Assembly: GCF_000153725.1 (NCBI RefSeq)
Contig: NZ_DS022276.1
Coordinates: 3,745,591-3,809,590, forward strand
Reading direction: 5' to 3'
From: Salipiger bermudensis HTCC2601
Lineage (GTDB): Bacteria; Pseudomonadota; Alphaproteobacteria; Rhodobacterales; Rhodobacteraceae
DNA: 64,000 nucleotides
The translations under genes were made by a program, and so were the position numbers. Of this stretch, positions 1 to 10,417 are shown piece after piece; within the stretch, counting starts at the first letter, position 1; every line of letters starts with the position of its first letter. The notes under the pieces are model-generated. The model saw only the letters and a list, made by a program, of their open reading frames with translations. It made no database searches and was not told where the DNA came from.

Positions 1-42
1 CCGCTCCGGCCCGCCCAAAGGCGCAGCCGAAAGGACGACTGA

Positions 43-681
43 ATGACCATTAAACTCTATTGCTTCGGTGAATCCGGCAATGCCTACAAGGCCGCCCTGC
101 CCCTCGCGCTCTCCGGGCTCGACTGGGCGCCGGTGAAGGTCGACTTCTTCAACGGCGAGACCCGCAGCCCCGAGTATCGCGCGCGGGTCAACGCGATGGG
201 CGAAGCCCCCGTGCTCGTGGATGGCGACGTCAGGCTGACCCAGTCCGGCGTGATCCAGATGTACATCACCGAGAGGACCGGTCGCTTCGGCGGCGCGACC
301 CTCGAGGAGGCGCGCGAGGTGATGCGCTGGGTGTTCTGGGACAACCACAAGCTCTCGAGCCAGGCCGGCATGACGCGTTTCCTGATGAACTTCCTGCCGC
401 AGGACAAGCGCCCGGCCGAGGTCATCGCCTTCACCCAGGGACGCCTGAAGGCCGCCTACCAGGTTCTCGACGCCCATCTCGCGGGGCGCGACTGGATCGT
501 GGGAGACGGCCCGACCCATGCCGATTTCTCCTGCTGCGGCTACCTGTTTTACCCCGAACCCTTCGGCTTCGCCCGCGGCGACTGGCCGGAGATCGATCGC
601 TGGCTGTCGAACATCGAGGCACTCGACGGCTGGAAACACCCATACGACCTGATGCCCGGCTCCCCAGCGGACCGGGCCTGA
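43..681 (+). CDS. Glutathione S-transferase family protein
   Basis: The 212-residue product has the usual cytosolic GST length. The N-terminal thioredoxin-like half (about residues 1-80) reads MTIKLYCFGESGNAYKAAL, followed by the GEAPVLVDG segment with the conserved cis-proline and an LTQSGVI segment that normally contacts the glutathione gamma-glutamyl group. The remainder is helical, as in the GST C-terminal domain. The presumed role is cytosolic conjugation or isomerisation of an electrophile with glutathione; the substrate cannot be read from the sequence. It lies 13 bp upstream of the thiolase gene on the same strand, so it is probably part of the beta-oxidation transcription unit. The ATG directly follows a TGA at 40-42 that could end an upstream gene outside the window. 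Confidence 0.85.
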   Translation: MTIKLYCFGESGNAYKAALPLALSGLDWAPVKVDFFNGETRSPEYRARVNAMGEAPVLVDGDVRLTQSGVIQMYITERTGRFGGATLEEAREVMRWVFWDNHKLSSQAGMTRFLMNFLPQDKRPAEVIAFTQGRLKAAYQVLDAHLAGRDWIVGDGPTHADFSCCGYLFYPEPFGFARGDWPEIDRWLSNIEALDGWKHPYDLMPGSPADRA

Positions 682-694
682 GAGGAGGAGCAGA

Positions 695-1906
<1,212 letters not shown>

Positions 1907-1923
1907 CGGGAGGACACCAGATC

Positions 1924-4125
1924 ATGAGCCAGGATTTCACCCTGCAGACCGACGCCGAGGGCGTCGCCACCATCACCTGGGACACCCCGGGCAAGAGCAT
2001 GAACGTGATGAGCATCGAGGGCTTCCAGCAGCTCGACACGCTGATCGACGAGGCCCTCGCCGACGAGGCCGTGAAGGGCATCGTGCTGACCTCTGGCAAG
2101 GACGGCAGCTTTGCCGGCGGCATGGATCTCAACGTGATCGCCAAGATGCGCGAGGACGGCGGCGACGATCCCGCTTCGAGCATCTTCGACGGCATCATGC
2201 AGATCCACGCGATCCTGCGGAAGATCGAGCGCGCCGGCATGGATGACAAGAACAAGGGCGGCAAGCCGATCGCCTGCGTTCTGCCCGGCACCGCGCTCGG
2301 CATCGGCTTCGAGATCCCGCTGGCCTGCCACCGGATCTTTGCCGCCGACAACCCCAAGGCCAAGATCGGCCTGCCCGAGATCATGGTCGGCATTTTCCCC
2401 GGGGCCGGCGGCACCACGCGGCTGTCGCGCAAGCTTGGCGCCATGGCGGCCTCGCCCTTCCTGCTCGAGGGCAAGCTCTCGGACCCGAAGAAGGCCAAGA
2501 GCGCCGGGCTGATCGACGAGGTGTCCGAGGATCCGCTGGCCGACGCCAAGGCCTGGGTGCTGGCGGCCAGCCCCGCCGACATCGTCAAGCCGTGGGACGC
2601 GAAGGGCTACAAGATGCCCGGCGGCGCGCCCTATCACCCGGCGGGATTCATGACCTTCGTCGGCGCCTCGGCCATGGTGAACGGCAAGACCAAGGGCGTC
2701 TACCCGGCGGCCAAGGCGATGCTCTCGGCGGTCTACGAGGGGGCGCTCGTGCCCTTCGACACGGCGCTCAAGATCGAGGCGCGCTGGTTCACCAACGTGC
2801 TGCTGAACCCGTCGTCGAGCGCGATGATCCGCTCGCTCTTCATCAACAAGGAGGCACTCGAGAAGGGCGCCAACCGCCCCGACGTGCCGGACCAGAAGGT
2901 GAAGACGGTCGGTGTGCTCGGCGCGGGTATGATGGGCGCCGGCATCACGCTGGTCTCGGCCATGGCCGGGATCGAGGTGGTGCTGCTCGACCAGTCGCTC
3001 GAGGCGGCTGAGAAGGGTAAAGCCTACACCGCCTCCTACATGGACAAGGGCATCGCCCGGAAAAAGGCCACGCCGGAGAAGAAGGACGCCGCGCTCTCCC
3101 TCATCACCGCGACCGACGATTACGCCCAGCTTGCGGGCTGCGACCTGATCGTCGAGGCGGTGTTTGAGGACCCCAAGGTCAAGGCCGAGGTGACGCAAAA
3201 GGTGCTCGAGCACGTGGGCGAGGACTGCATCTTCGCCACCAATACCTCGACCCTGCCGATCACCGAGCTGGCGAAGGCCGCGAGCAATCCCGAGCAGTTC
3301 ATCGGCATCCACTTCTTCTCGCCGGTCGAGAAGATGATGCTGGTGGAGATCATCAAGGGCAAGCCGACGGGCACCCGTGCCGTGGCCAAGGCGCTCGATT
3401 TCGTGCGCCAGATCCGCAAGACCCCGATCGTGGTCAACGACGCGCGCTTCTTCTACGCCAACCGCTGCATCATCCCCTATATCAACGAGGGCATCCGCAT
3501 GGTGGCCGAGGGTGTCGAGCCGGCGCTGATCGAGAACGCCGCCAAGCTCGTGGGCATGCCGCTGGGACCGCTGCAGCTGGTCGACGAGACCTCGATCGAT
3601 CTCGGCGTGAAGATCGCCAAGGCGACGAAGGCGGCGATGGGCGACGCCTATCCCGACGGCGCGGTCGACGAGGTGGTGTTCTGGATGGCCGACGAGGGTC
3701 GTCTGGGACGCAAGGCGAAGGCCGGCTTCTACGACTACGACGACAAGGGCAAGCGCCAGCTGCTCTGGGACGGGCTCGCCGCGAAGTATCCGGTCGCGGA
3801 CGCGCAGCCCTCGCTCACCGAGGTGCAGCACCGCTTGCTCTTCGTGCAGGTGCTCGAGGCGGTGCGCGCGCTCGAGGAAGGCGTGCTCGAGGACATCCGC
3901 GAAGGCGACGTGGGCGCCATCCTCGGCTGGGGCTTCGCACCGTGGTCCGGCGGGCCGTTCTCCTGGCTCGACATCCTCGGGACGCCCTATGCCGCCGAGC
4001 GCTGCGACCAGCTGGCAGAGGCCTATGGCGACCGCTTCGCGTGCCCGGCGCTGCTGCGCGACATGGGAGAGGACGGCGAGGGCTTCTACGAGCGCTTCGG
4101 CGCACCGCAGGAGGCCGCGGCCTGA
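1924..4125 (+). CDS. fadJ: Multifunctional enoyl-CoA hydratase / 3-hydroxyacyl-CoA dehydrogenase
   Basis: The product of about 733 residues combines an N-terminal crotonase domain (about 1-190, with the [16 protein letters not shown] oxyanion-hole region) and a 3-hydroxyacyl-CoA dehydrogenase (about 315-700). The latter has the NAD-binding loop [13 protein letters not shown] and the catalytic region [17 protein letters not shown]. It hydrates trans-2-enoyl-CoA and oxidises the 3-hydroxyacyl-CoA to feed the thiolase. The start is the ATG at 1924, preceded by GGGAGGA; the frame also stays open to a GTG at 1903 overlapping the thiolase stop, but that would place the ribosome binding site inside the gene. 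The gene ends before a strong intrinsic terminator. FadJ and FadB types cannot be separated by eye. Confidence 0.93.
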   Translation: MSQDFTLQTDAEGVATITWDTPGKSMNVMSIEGFQQLDTLIDEALADEAVKGIVLTSGKDGSFAGGMDLNVIAKMREDGGDDPASSIFDGIMQIHAILRKIERAGMDDKNKGGKPIACVLPGTALGIGFEIPLACHRIFAADNPKAKIGLPEIMVGIFPGAGGTTRLSRKLGAMAASPFLLEGKLSDPKKAKSAGLIDEVSEDPLADAKAWVLAASPADIVKPWDAKGYKMPGGAPYHPAGFMTFVGASAMVNGKTKGVYPAAKAMLSAVYEGALVPFDTALKIEARWFTNVLLNPSSSAMIRSLFINKEALEKGANRPDVPDQKVKTVGVLGAGMMGAGITLVSAMAGIEVVLLDQSLEAAEKGKAYTASYMDKGIARKKATPEKKDAALSLITATDDYAQLAGCDLIVEAVFEDPKVKAEVTQKVLEHVGEDCIFATNTSTLPITELAKAASNPEQFIGIHFFSPVEKMMLVEIIKGKPTGTRAVAKALDFVRQIRKTPIVVNDARFFYANRCIIPYINEGIRMVAEGVEPALIENAAKLVGMPLGPLQLVDETSIDLGVKIAKATKAAMGDAYPDGAVDEVVFWMADEGRLGRKAKAGFYDYDDKGKRQLLWDGLAAKYPVADAQPSLTEVQHRLLFVQVLEAVRALEEGVLEDIREGDVGAILGWGFAPWSGGPFSWLDILGTPYAAERCDQLAEAYGDRFACPALLRDMGEDGEGFYERFGAPQEAAA

Positions 4126-4140
4126 TCGCGAAACGCAGGT

Positions 4141-4174
4141 GGGACGCCCCTTCGGGGGCGTCCCGACACGTTTT
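4141..4174 (+). terminator. Rho-independent terminator of the fadAJ unit
   Basis: A perfect 10-bp stem (GGGACGCCCC with GGGGCGTCCC) closes a TTCG tetraloop at 4141-4164. It is followed after a short spacer by TTTT. It begins 15 bp after the fadJ stop. Confidence 0.85.
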
Positions 4175-4279
4175 CTTGATGCGCCCCGACCGTGCAATCC
4201 GCGAGATCACGCCTATGTTAGCGACACACGCCGCAGCGCGGCGCAAAGCGTTTTCAACAGCAGATTCACGGAGAGACAG

Positions 4280-4567
4280 ATGACTTGTTCCGTCATGGTC
4301 CGCGCCATTCCCCGGCCCGGACAGGATACCCGACTCAAGACCCTCGCCACCCGACTGGCCGAGGCCGCCCGCGTGGAGCCCGGAAACATCCGCTTCGAGG
4401 CTCTCACCGAGAAAGGCGGCAGTGTGTTGCTCATGGCCGAATATGAGACCCCAGAGGCCTACGACGCCCATATGCAGGCGCCGCACACGCAGGCGTTCCG
4501 AAGGGCGCTCGAGCGCATCGCCGAAGGCAGCCGGGCCACGGTGACCCCGCTTGCGCGGCTCGCCTGA
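4280..4567 (+). CDS. Antibiotic-biosynthesis-monooxygenase (ABM) fold protein, putative quinol monooxygenase
   Basis: This 95-residue single-domain protein resembles the dimeric ferredoxin-like ABM/YgiN family. It begins MTCSVMVRAIPRPGQ, has a central acidic LLMAEYETPEAYDAHMQAPH segment and ends in a helical tail. Members oxidise quinols or related aromatics without a cofactor, or degrade haem; which applies here is unknown. The ATG at 4280 is chosen because CACGGAGAGACAG gives a ribosome binding site. The longer frame opening at 3989 lies inside fadJ and is not protein-like. The gene stands alone between the fadJ terminator and its own hairpin at 4579-4600. Confidence 0.75.
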   Translation: MTCSVMVRAIPRPGQDTRLKTLATRLAEAARVEPGNIRFEALTEKGGSVLLMAEYETPEAYDAHMQAPHTQAFRRALERIAEGSRATVTPLARLA

Positions 4568-4578
4568 CACCCATCGCG

Positions 4579-4600
4579 AGGCCCGCATACGGGCCTTCTT
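4579..4600 (+). terminator. Probable intrinsic terminator after the ABM gene
   Basis: A 7-bp stem AGGCCCG/CGGGCCT with a four-base loop (4579-4596) is followed by TCTTCC, a weak U-tract. It starts 12 bp after the ABM stop. Confidence 0.55.
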
Positions 4601-4828
4601 CCGCCCGGGCGCACCAAGCCTCGCCCGGGGGGCCAGGTGCGTGCTCTCGCCGCGCGCCCACGCGGCGACAGAGCGCTGCCACATTTTAGCCACATTTCCG
4701 TATCATCTTGTTCTTCCCTCGCTTTATGCGCCTTTCACCGTCGGCCAACGGGTTTCGGCAGCCTGCTCCGAGACCGCCGTCGCGGCCGCTCCAACAGGAA
4801 AGCCGGAGACAAGTCCGAGACGATACGC

Positions 4829-5470
4829 ATGACCCGATACACCCTCCCCCACACGTTGGCCGAACAGATCGCAGATGGTGTCGTGCTGGTGCTGGGCGTG
4901 TGTTTCGCGGTCGCAGCGGTCTCGGCGCTGTTCGTCTGGGCAACCCTTGAAGGCGCCCCCGGGGCGATGTGGCCGCTGGTGCCCTACGCGCTCGGGCTGA
5001 TCGGCAGCTTCGGCTTCTCGGCGGCTTACAACCTGACCCTGCACGCGCCCACACGGGCGGTGCTGCGCCGCTTCGATCACGCGGCGATCTACCTGCTGAT
5101 CTCGGGCACCTACACGCCGATGGCCCTGCTCGGCATCGGCGGCACCGAGGGGCTGGCGCTGACCGCAGCGTCCTGGACGATCTCGGCCGTCGGCATCACG
5201 CTGAAACTGCGCTCGATCCACCGCTGGGCCCGGCTCGGTTTTGCGCTCTACCTCGCCCAGGGCTGGCTCGGCGGCATCGCCGCCTGGCCCTTCCTCAAGG
5301 CGTTGTCGCCCGAGGCCCTGATCCTGCTGGTCGCCGGAGGGCTGGTCTACACGGTCGGCACGATCTTCCACCATTCCAACCGCATCCCCTATGCGCGCGC
5401 GATCTGGCACGGCCATGTGCTCGCCGCCGCCGCCAGCCACTACGCCGCGATCATCCTCGTCGCGCGCTGA
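4829..5470 (+). CDS. Hemolysin III family (TrhA/YqfA) membrane protein
   Basis: The 213-residue integral membrane protein has about seven hydrophobic segments, matching the PAQR-like hemolysin-III family. Family hallmarks are visible: the RRFDHAAIYLLISGTYTPMAL segment in the middle and the His-rich pair IFHHSNRIPYARAIWHGHV ... SHYAAI near the C-terminus, likely metal ligands. Bacterial members influence membrane energetics or lipid homeostasis; haemolysis itself is not a safe inference. The ATG at 4829 (MTRYTLPHTLAEQIADG) is the first that gives a family-like N-terminus. The 260 bp upstream hold the ABM terminator and otherwise nothing I can assign. Confidence 0.85.
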   Translation: MTRYTLPHTLAEQIADGVVLVLGVCFAVAAVSALFVWATLEGAPGAMWPLVPYALGLIGSFGFSAAYNLTLHAPTRAVLRRFDHAAIYLLISGTYTPMALLGIGGTEGLALTAASWTISAVGITLKLRSIHRWARLGFALYLAQGWLGGIAAWPFLKALSPEALILLVAGGLVYTVGTIFHHSNRIPYARAIWHGHVLAAAASHYAAIILVAR

Positions 5471-5516
5471 CGCGGCGCTGCTTCGGAGGCGGCTCTACGG
5501 CTGCGCGCCCCCCCGT

Positions 5517-5643
5517 CCGGCCTGCCTCCGGCGGGAGTATTTTTGACGAAGAGAAGCCAGGGGCGCAGGACGTCTGTCTTCTCTGGTTTCGAAATACCTC
5601 GGGGGTGAATTGGCGCACAGCGCCAAGAGGGGGCAGCGCCCCC
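5517..5643 (+). repeat. Composite intergenic repeat, copy 1
   Basis: The spacer between the hemolysin-III gene and surE is filled by a composite repeat. Part A (5517-5556, 40 bp) contains CTCCGGCGGGAGTATTTTTG and is an exact reverse-complement match, 40 of 40, to 53796-53835. Part B (about 5572-5643) starts GTCTGTCTTCTCTGG, passes GAAATACCTCGGGGG and ends in a GC hairpin (GGGGGCAGCGCCCCC, 5629-5643). A degenerate version of part B accompanies the second copy in the same relative arrangement. AGAGAAG at 5550-5556 can pair with CTTCTCT at 5578-5584. The rest of the gap (5644-5770) holds only the surE leader. Confidence 0.85.
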
Positions 5644-5770
5644 TCGGCCTCCCGACACGCGGGATCGATCGAAGACCGCGCGGTGCGCGCCACACTCGGC
5701 CAGGGATCGTGCCCGGGCGCTTGCCCCCTTTTGTCACATTGCCTATTCAGGCCGAAAGACAGGGGGTTCC

Positions 5771-6556
5771 ATGCGCATTCTCATCACCAATGACGACGGC
5801 ATCAACGCGCCGGGGCTCGCCGTGCTCGAGGCCATCGCAGGCGAGATCGCGGGACCGGACGGTGAAGTCTGGACCGTGGCCCCGGCCTTCGAGCAATCGG
5901 GCGTCGCGCATTGCATCAGCTATACCCGCCCGATGATGATCGCAGAGATGGGCCCGCGCCGCTTTGCCGCCGAAGGCAGCCCCGCCGATTGCGTGCTCGC
6001 CGGCGTGCATGACGTGCTCAAGGACACGCCCCCGGATCTCGTCCTGTCCGGTGTCAACCGCGGCAACAACTCGGCCGAGAACGTGCTCTATTCCGGCACG
6101 CTCGGGGGCGCGCTCGAGGCCTCGCTGCAAGGGCTGCCGGCGATCGCGCTGTCGCAGTATCTCGGGCCCGAGACCCGCGATCTCGAGAACCCCTTCGAGG
6201 CGGCCGCCACCCACGGTGCCGCGGTGGTGCGTCAGATCCTTTCGGCGCAGGAGACCGGCGGCAGCGATTACCGGCTGTTCTGGAACGTCAACTTCCCGCC
6301 CGTCCCGGCGGCCAAGGTCCAGGGCGTGCGGCTCGCGCCGCAGGGCCGCCGCGACGGCACCGGTTTCTCGACCGAGCCGCACCTGTCGCCCTCGGGCCGC
6401 CGCTTCCTGTGGATCCGGGGCGGCGATCAGCGCGTCGCTGCCACACCCGGCAGCGATGCCGACGTCAACCTGGGCGGCCACATCTCGGTGACACCGATGC
6501 GCGCCGACCTGACCGATCATGCCGCGCTCGCCAGGTTCGAAGGCACCTTCGCATGA
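5771..6556 (+). CDS. surE: 5'/3'-nucleotidase SurE
   Basis: This 261-residue survival protein SurE has the usual length. The N-terminus [16 protein letters not shown] carries the metal-binding Asp pair and the [18 protein letters not shown] block completes the active site. It dephosphorylates nucleoside monophosphates and exopolyphosphate in the cytoplasm with a divalent metal. CAGGGGGTTCC precedes the ATG. Its stop overlaps the next start in an ATGA tetranucleotide, so it is translationally coupled to pcm, the classical surE-pcm-nlpD order. Confidence 0.95.
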   Translation: MRILITNDDGINAPGLAVLEAIAGEIAGPDGEVWTVAPAFEQSGVAHCISYTRPMMIAEMGPRRFAAEGSPADCVLAGVHDVLKDTPPDLVLSGVNRGNNSAENVLYSGTLGGALEASLQGLPAIALSQYLGPETRDLENPFEAAATHGAAVVRQILSAQETGGSDYRLFWNVNFPPVPAAKVQGVRLAPQGRRDGTGFSTEPHLSPSGRRFLWIRGGDQRVAATPGSDADVNLGGHISVTPMRADLTDHAALARFEGTFA

Positions 6557-7197
6557 GCTTCGACGCCGACGCCAAGATGCAGTTCCTCTTCGCGCTGCGC
6601 TCGCACGGGGTCACCGACCAGAGCGTGTTGCAGGCGATGGAGAAGATCGACCGCGGCGCCTTCGTCAAAGGCTATTTCAACGAGCGCGCCTACGAGGACA
6701 TGCCGCTGCCGATCCCCTGCGGGCAGACCATCTCGCAGCCCTCGGTCGTCGGGCTGATGACCCAGGCGCTGCGTCTCACGGGTCGCGAGAAGGTCCTCGA
6801 GGTCGGCACCGGCTCTGGCTACCAGGCGGCGGTGCTGAGCCAGCTGGCCCGCCGGGTCTACACCGTCGACCGGCATCGGCGGCTGGTGGCCGACGCGCGC
6901 AAGGTGTTCGAGGCGCTCGACCTGTCGAACATCACCGCCTTCACCGCAGATGGCAGCTTCGGCCTGCCGGATCAGGCACCTTTCGAGCGCATTCTTGTGA
7001 CCGCGGCCGCCGAGGATCCGCCCGGCCCGCTCTTGGCCCAGTTGCGGATTGGCGGTATCATGGTATTGCCCGTGGGCCAGTCGGATACCGTGCAGCACCT
7101 GATCCGCGTCACCCGGACCGAGCAGGGCTACGAGTATGACGAGCTGCGCCCCGTGCGTTTTGTACCGCTGGTGGAAGGTCTGGCAAAGGACAGCTAG
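6553..7197 (+). CDS. pcm: Protein-L-isoaspartate O-methyltransferase
   Basis: The 214-residue SAM-dependent methyltransferase has motif [15 protein letters not shown] (about residues 77-90) and the PCM-specific segment [18 protein letters not shown] near residue 55. It methylates L-isoaspartyl residues of damaged proteins to start their repair. The ATG at 6553 overlaps the surE stop by four bases; the frame is open further upstream, but only inside surE. The C-terminal segment [18 protein letters not shown] also fits the family. Confidence 0.95.
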   Translation: MSFDADAKMQFLFALRSHGVTDQSVLQAMEKIDRGAFVKGYFNERAYEDMPLPIPCGQTISQPSVVGLMTQALRLTGREKVLEVGTGSGYQAAVLSQLARRVYTVDRHRRLVADARKVFEALDLSNITAFTADGSFGLPDQAPFERILVTAAAEDPPGPLLAQLRIGGIMVLPVGQSDTVQHLIRVTRTEQGYEYDELRPVRFVPLVEGLAKDS

Positions 7198-7257
7198 GCC
7201 GCCCGGCTTCACATCCATGACGTCCCGGCGACAAGGGGCGCATACGAGGACATCGAG

Positions 7258-8490
7258 ATGGACAGCACCCTCCGCTTCCCGCAGATCCGGATTGCCGCGC
7301 CGCTGGCGCTCGTGGCCGCGCTCGGCGCCTGTTCGCAGCCGCTCGACTACGACATGCGCGGGCGTATGGGCGGCCAGATCGACACCAGCGAAGCCGCGCT
7401 CGCCGCTGTCGGCGACCGCCCGCAGGCCGACAATCGCGGCGTGATCTCCTATCCCAACTACCAGGTCGCGGTCGCGCGCAACGGCGACCGGCTGGCGGAT
7501 GTTGCCAACCGGGTTGGCCTCCCCGCCGGCGAGCTCGCGCGCTACAACGGCATCGAGATCAACGATCCCCTGCGCGCCGGAGAGGTCATCGCCCTGCCCC
7601 GCCGCGTCTCTGAGCCGTCGCCGGCCACGGGCGCTCCGACCACCGGCCCGATCCGGCCTGCGGGCGAGGTCGACATCACGACGCTGGCCAGCAGCGCCAT
7701 CGACAATGCCCCGGCCTCCTCCCGCCCCGCCACGACGCAAACGGCACCGTCGGGCAGTTCCGGAGTCGAGCCGATCCGTCACAAGGTCGAGCGCGGCGAG
7801 ACCGCCTATACCGTGGCGCGGCTCTACAACGTGACCCCGCGCACCCTGGCGGACTGGAACGGGCTCGACAGCAACTACACGCTGCGCGAAGGCCAGTACC
7901 TGCTGATCCCCGTGGTCGAGCAGAGCGCCGCGCCGGCGCCCACGTCGGTCACCACCGCGCCGGGCACCGGCTCGCCGACGCCGCAGCCGCCCTCGGCAGC
8001 GCAGCCCCTGCCCGATGACCAGCCGTCGCTCGCCACGACCAACGTCGCCGGCGCCGCAAGCGCGCCCGCGGCAGCCGCAGCCACCGCGCCGAAACCGGTC
8101 GCCGATATCGGCCAGAGCCAGGCCGCCGCCAGCACCAGCGCCTCTGCCGCCATGCAGATGCCGGTGAGCGGCAGCATCATCCGCGAGTACTCGGCCAACA
8201 ACCAGGGCATCGACATCTCGGCCCCGGTGGGCACCGCGGTGAAGGCCGCGGCCAGCGGCACCGTGGCGGCGATCACCACCAACACCGACAACGTGCAGAT
8301 CGTGGTGATCCGCCACCCGGACGAGCTGCTGTCGATCTACACCCATCTCGACAACCTGACCGTCTCGAAGGGCGATGCGGTGAGCCGCGGCCAGAGCATC
8401 GGCAAGGTGCGTCCGGGCGATCCCAGCTTCCTGCATTTCGAGGTGCGCAAGGGCTTCGACAGCGTCGACCCGATGACCTACCTGCGCTGA
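7258..8490 (+). CDS. nlpD: NlpD-like lipoprotein, LysM and M23 (LytM) domains
   Basis: The 410-residue envelope protein has an N-terminal lipoprotein signal with lipobox LGAC (Cys about residue 25), two LysM repeats (about 65-115 and 172-220), a Pro/Ala/Thr-rich linker (about 225-300) and a C-terminal LytM/M23 domain (about 305-410). The metallopeptidase HxxxD and HxH zinc signatures are not intact: the block reads NNQGIDISAPVGT and FLHFEVRKG, so the first His is lost. That is typical of NlpD/EnvC-type activators of cell-wall amidases. It presumably controls septal peptidoglycan splitting from the outer membrane. It follows pcm at 60 bp. Confidence 0.88.
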   Translation: MDSTLRFPQIRIAAPLALVAALGACSQPLDYDMRGRMGGQIDTSEAALAAVGDRPQADNRGVISYPNYQVAVARNGDRLADVANRVGLPAGELARYNGIEINDPLRAGEVIALPRRVSEPSPATGAPTTGPIRPAGEVDITTLASSAIDNAPASSRPATTQTAPSGSSGVEPIRHKVERGETAYTVARLYNVTPRTLADWNGLDSNYTLREGQYLLIPVVEQSAAPAPTSVTTAPGTGSPTPQPPSAAQPLPDDQPSLATTNVAGAASAPAAAAATAPKPVADIGQSQAAASTSASAAMQMPVSGSIIREYSANNQGIDISAPVGTAVKAAASGTVAAITTNTDNVQIVVIRHPDELLSIYTHLDNLTVSKGDAVSRGQSIGKVRPGDPSFLHFEVRKGFDSVDPMTYLR

Positions 8491-8500
8491 AATGCGAAAG

Positions 8501-8580
8501 GCGAAGACTTTTCGTACGAAAAGTCTTCGCCCCTGGCACGTCCGCGACGCCCGGAAGATTTTTCGCAGGAAAAATCTTTC
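8501..8580. terminator. Bidirectional terminator region, two palindromes
   Basis: Between the convergent nlpD and ATPase genes lie two inverted repeats. 8501-8530 is a perfect 30-bp palindrome (GCGAAGACTTTTCG, TA, mirrored arm). 8554-8580 has arms GAAGATTTTTC and GAAAAATCTTT around GCAG and touches the ATPase stop codon. Each arm carries T or A runs, so either strand could give a hairpin with a U-tract. Confidence 0.6.
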
Positions 8581-9419
8581 TAAAGCGCCACGCCCCGGCG
8601 TCCTGCAAGATCGGTGAAGAACTGCCACGCCACCCGGCCCGAGCGCGCGCCACGGGTGGCCTGCCACTCGATCGCCTCGGCGCGCAGCTCCGCTTCCTCG
8701 ACCGCCACGCCATATGCGTCGCAATAGCCGCGGATCATCGCGAGATACTCGTCCTGCGAGCACGGGTGGAAGCCCAGCCACAGACCGAACCGGTCCGAAA
8801 GCGAGACCTTCTCTTCCACCGCCTCGGACGGGTTGATCGCCGAGCCACGCTCGTTCTCGATCATGTCGCGCGGCATCAGGTGGCGCCGGTTCGAGGTGGC
8901 ATAGAACAGCACGTTCTCGGGGCGGCCCTCGATGCCACCGTCCAGCACCGCCTTGAGGCTCTTGTAATGCTGGTCGTCATGACTGAACGACAGGTCGTCG
9001 CAAAACAGCACGAAACGCTTGTCAGAGGCGCGCAGGAGGTTCAGCAGCCGCGCCACCGAGCCCAGATCCTCGCGCTGAAGCTCCACCAGCTTCACGTCCT
9101 CGCCGGCGTCGCGCACGGCGGCGCAGACGGCTTTCACGAGGCTCGACTTGCCCATGCCGCGCGCGCCCCAGAGCAGGGCGTTGTTGGCCGGCAGACCGCG
9201 CGCGAACTGGGCGGTGTTGGCAAGCAGGGTGTCGCGGGTGCGCTCGATGCCCAGAAGCAGGTCGAGCGGCACGCGGTTGACCTTGGCGACCGGCTCGAGC
9301 CGGTCTGGATCGACATGCCAGACATAAGCCTCGGCAAGATCGAAATCAGGGGCGGCGAGCGGCGCCGGAGCCATGCGCTCCAGCGCCGCCGCGATGCGGG
9401 AAAGATCCGTATCGGTCAC
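8580..9419 (-). CDS. DUF815-family AAA ATPase
   Basis: The 279-residue P-loop ATPase has Walker A GARGMGKSS at residues 85-93, a Walker B-like FVLFCDDLSF near 140, and the DUF815 signature YATSNRRHLMPRDM followed by ERGSAINPSEAVEEKVSLSDRFG. The function of this family is not established. It follows tatC with a four-base overlap (stop of tatC within its start), so it is the last gene of the leftward tatABC operon. The product is predicted to be cytosolic, with no membrane segment. Confidence 0.85.
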   Translation of the reverse strand: MTDTDLSRIAAALERMAPAPLAAPDFDLAEAYVWHVDPDRLEPVAKVNRVPLDLLLGIERTRDTLLANTAQFARGLPANNALLWGARGMGKSSLVKAVCAAVRDAGEDVKLVELQREDLGSVARLLNLLRASDKRFVLFCDDLSFSHDDQHYKSLKAVLDGGIEGRPENVLFYATSNRRHLMPRDMIENERGSAINPSEAVEEKVSLSDRFGLWLGFHPCSQDEYLAMIRGYCDAYGVAVEEAELRAEAIEWQATRGARSGRVAWQFFTDLAGRRGVAL

Positions 9420-10417
9420 GTCTTGTCCTTGTTCCTGGACGTATCGTCATCCGGTTCGTCGTCGTCCTCGTCGAACTCCTTGAACATCGGATCGTTCTCG
9501 GTGTCCGGCTCGTCCTCGAACCACAGACCCTGTTCCTTGAGCTCTTTCTCACGCTTGCGCTCGACGATGCGGACGAGGAAGATCGAGACCTCGTAGAGCC
9601 CGTAGACCACGGTGAACAGGATCACCTGCGTGGTCACATCCGGCGGGGTTACCAGCGCGGCCAGCACAAGGATCGCCACCATGGCGTATTTCCGCACGCT
9701 GCCAAGGCCCTGCGCCGAGACCAGCCCGGCCTTGCCCATCAGCGTGAGCAGAACCGGAAGCTGGAAGCACAGCCCGAAGGCGACGATGAACTTGAGCGTG
9801 ATATCGAGGCTCTCGTTGACCTTGCCGAAGAAGGTGATGCGGATGCCATCGGCGGTCTCGGGGACCACCGCCGGCTCGGAGGCGGCGGGGACACCGGCCA
9901 CGCCGTCGCTGACGCTGGTGGCGGCATTCGACAGCAGGTTGGCAAAGATCGACGACACGTCGGCAAAGCCGAGGAAGAAGGCCATGGCCAGCGGTGTGAC
10001 GACGAAATGCGCAAAGCTCGCACCGAGCAGGAACATCACCGGCGAGGCGATGAGGAACGGCAGGAAGGCGCCCTTCTCGGACTTGTAGAGCCCGGGCGCC
10101 ACAAAGCGCCAGAGCTGGTGGGAGATCACCGGGAAGGCCAGCCCGAAGCCGAACACCATCGAGATGCGGAACAGCGTGAACAGGTATTCCTGCGGGCTGG
10201 TATACTGCATCGTCGGCGACGGATCACCGAGCTGGCGCAGCGTCGCCTCGATCGGCCCGAGTAGGAACTGCAGGATCGGCTCGGCCACTGTGAAGGCCAG
10301 CACGATGCCGATGATGAAGGCGATCACCGAGCGGATCAGCCGCGTGCGCAGTTCCGCCAGATGCTCGATCAGCGGCGCCGAGCTGTCCTCGATCTCATCT
10401 TGGTCCGTGTGACTCAT
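9416..10417 (-). CDS. tatC: Sec-independent protein translocase TatC
   Basis: The 333-residue polytopic inner-membrane protein has six hydrophobic segments. The N-terminal cytoplasmic region has SAPLIEHLAELRTRLIRSV with the conserved Glu of the signal-peptide site, and a PLTM-type region reads QEYLFTLFRISMVFGFGLAFP. It is the twin-arginine signal receptor. Compared with the usual 250-260 residues it carries an insertion of roughly 45 residues in a periplasmic loop (after ADVSSIFANLL) and a highly acidic C-terminal tail (DEDDDEPDDDT). It overlaps tatB by four bases. Confidence 0.95.
   Translation of the reverse strand: MSHTDQDEIEDSSAPLIEHLAELRTRLIRSVIAFIIGIVLAFTVAEPILQFLLGPIEATLRQLGDPSPTMQYTSPQEYLFTLFRISMVFGFGLAFPVISHQLWRFVAPGLYKSEKGAFLPFLIASPVMFLLGASFAHFVVTPLAMAFFLGFADVSSIFANLLSNAATSVSDGVAGVPAASEPAVVPETADGIRITFFGKVNESLDITLKFIVAFGLCFQLPVLLTLMGKAGLVSAQGLGSVRKYAMVAILVLAALVTPPDVTTQVILFTVVYGLYEVSIFLVRIVERKREKELKEQGLWFEDEPDTENDPMFKEFDEDDDEPDDDTSRNKDKT

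Noticed and set aside
1-42. Possible tail of an upstream gene ending at TGA 40-42
   Set aside because: Only 13 codons are visible and two frames remain open, so neither family nor frame can be decided.
5440-5737. Overlapping short frames in the surE upstream gap
   Set aside because: They all translate the composite intergenic repeat and have no ribosome binding site.
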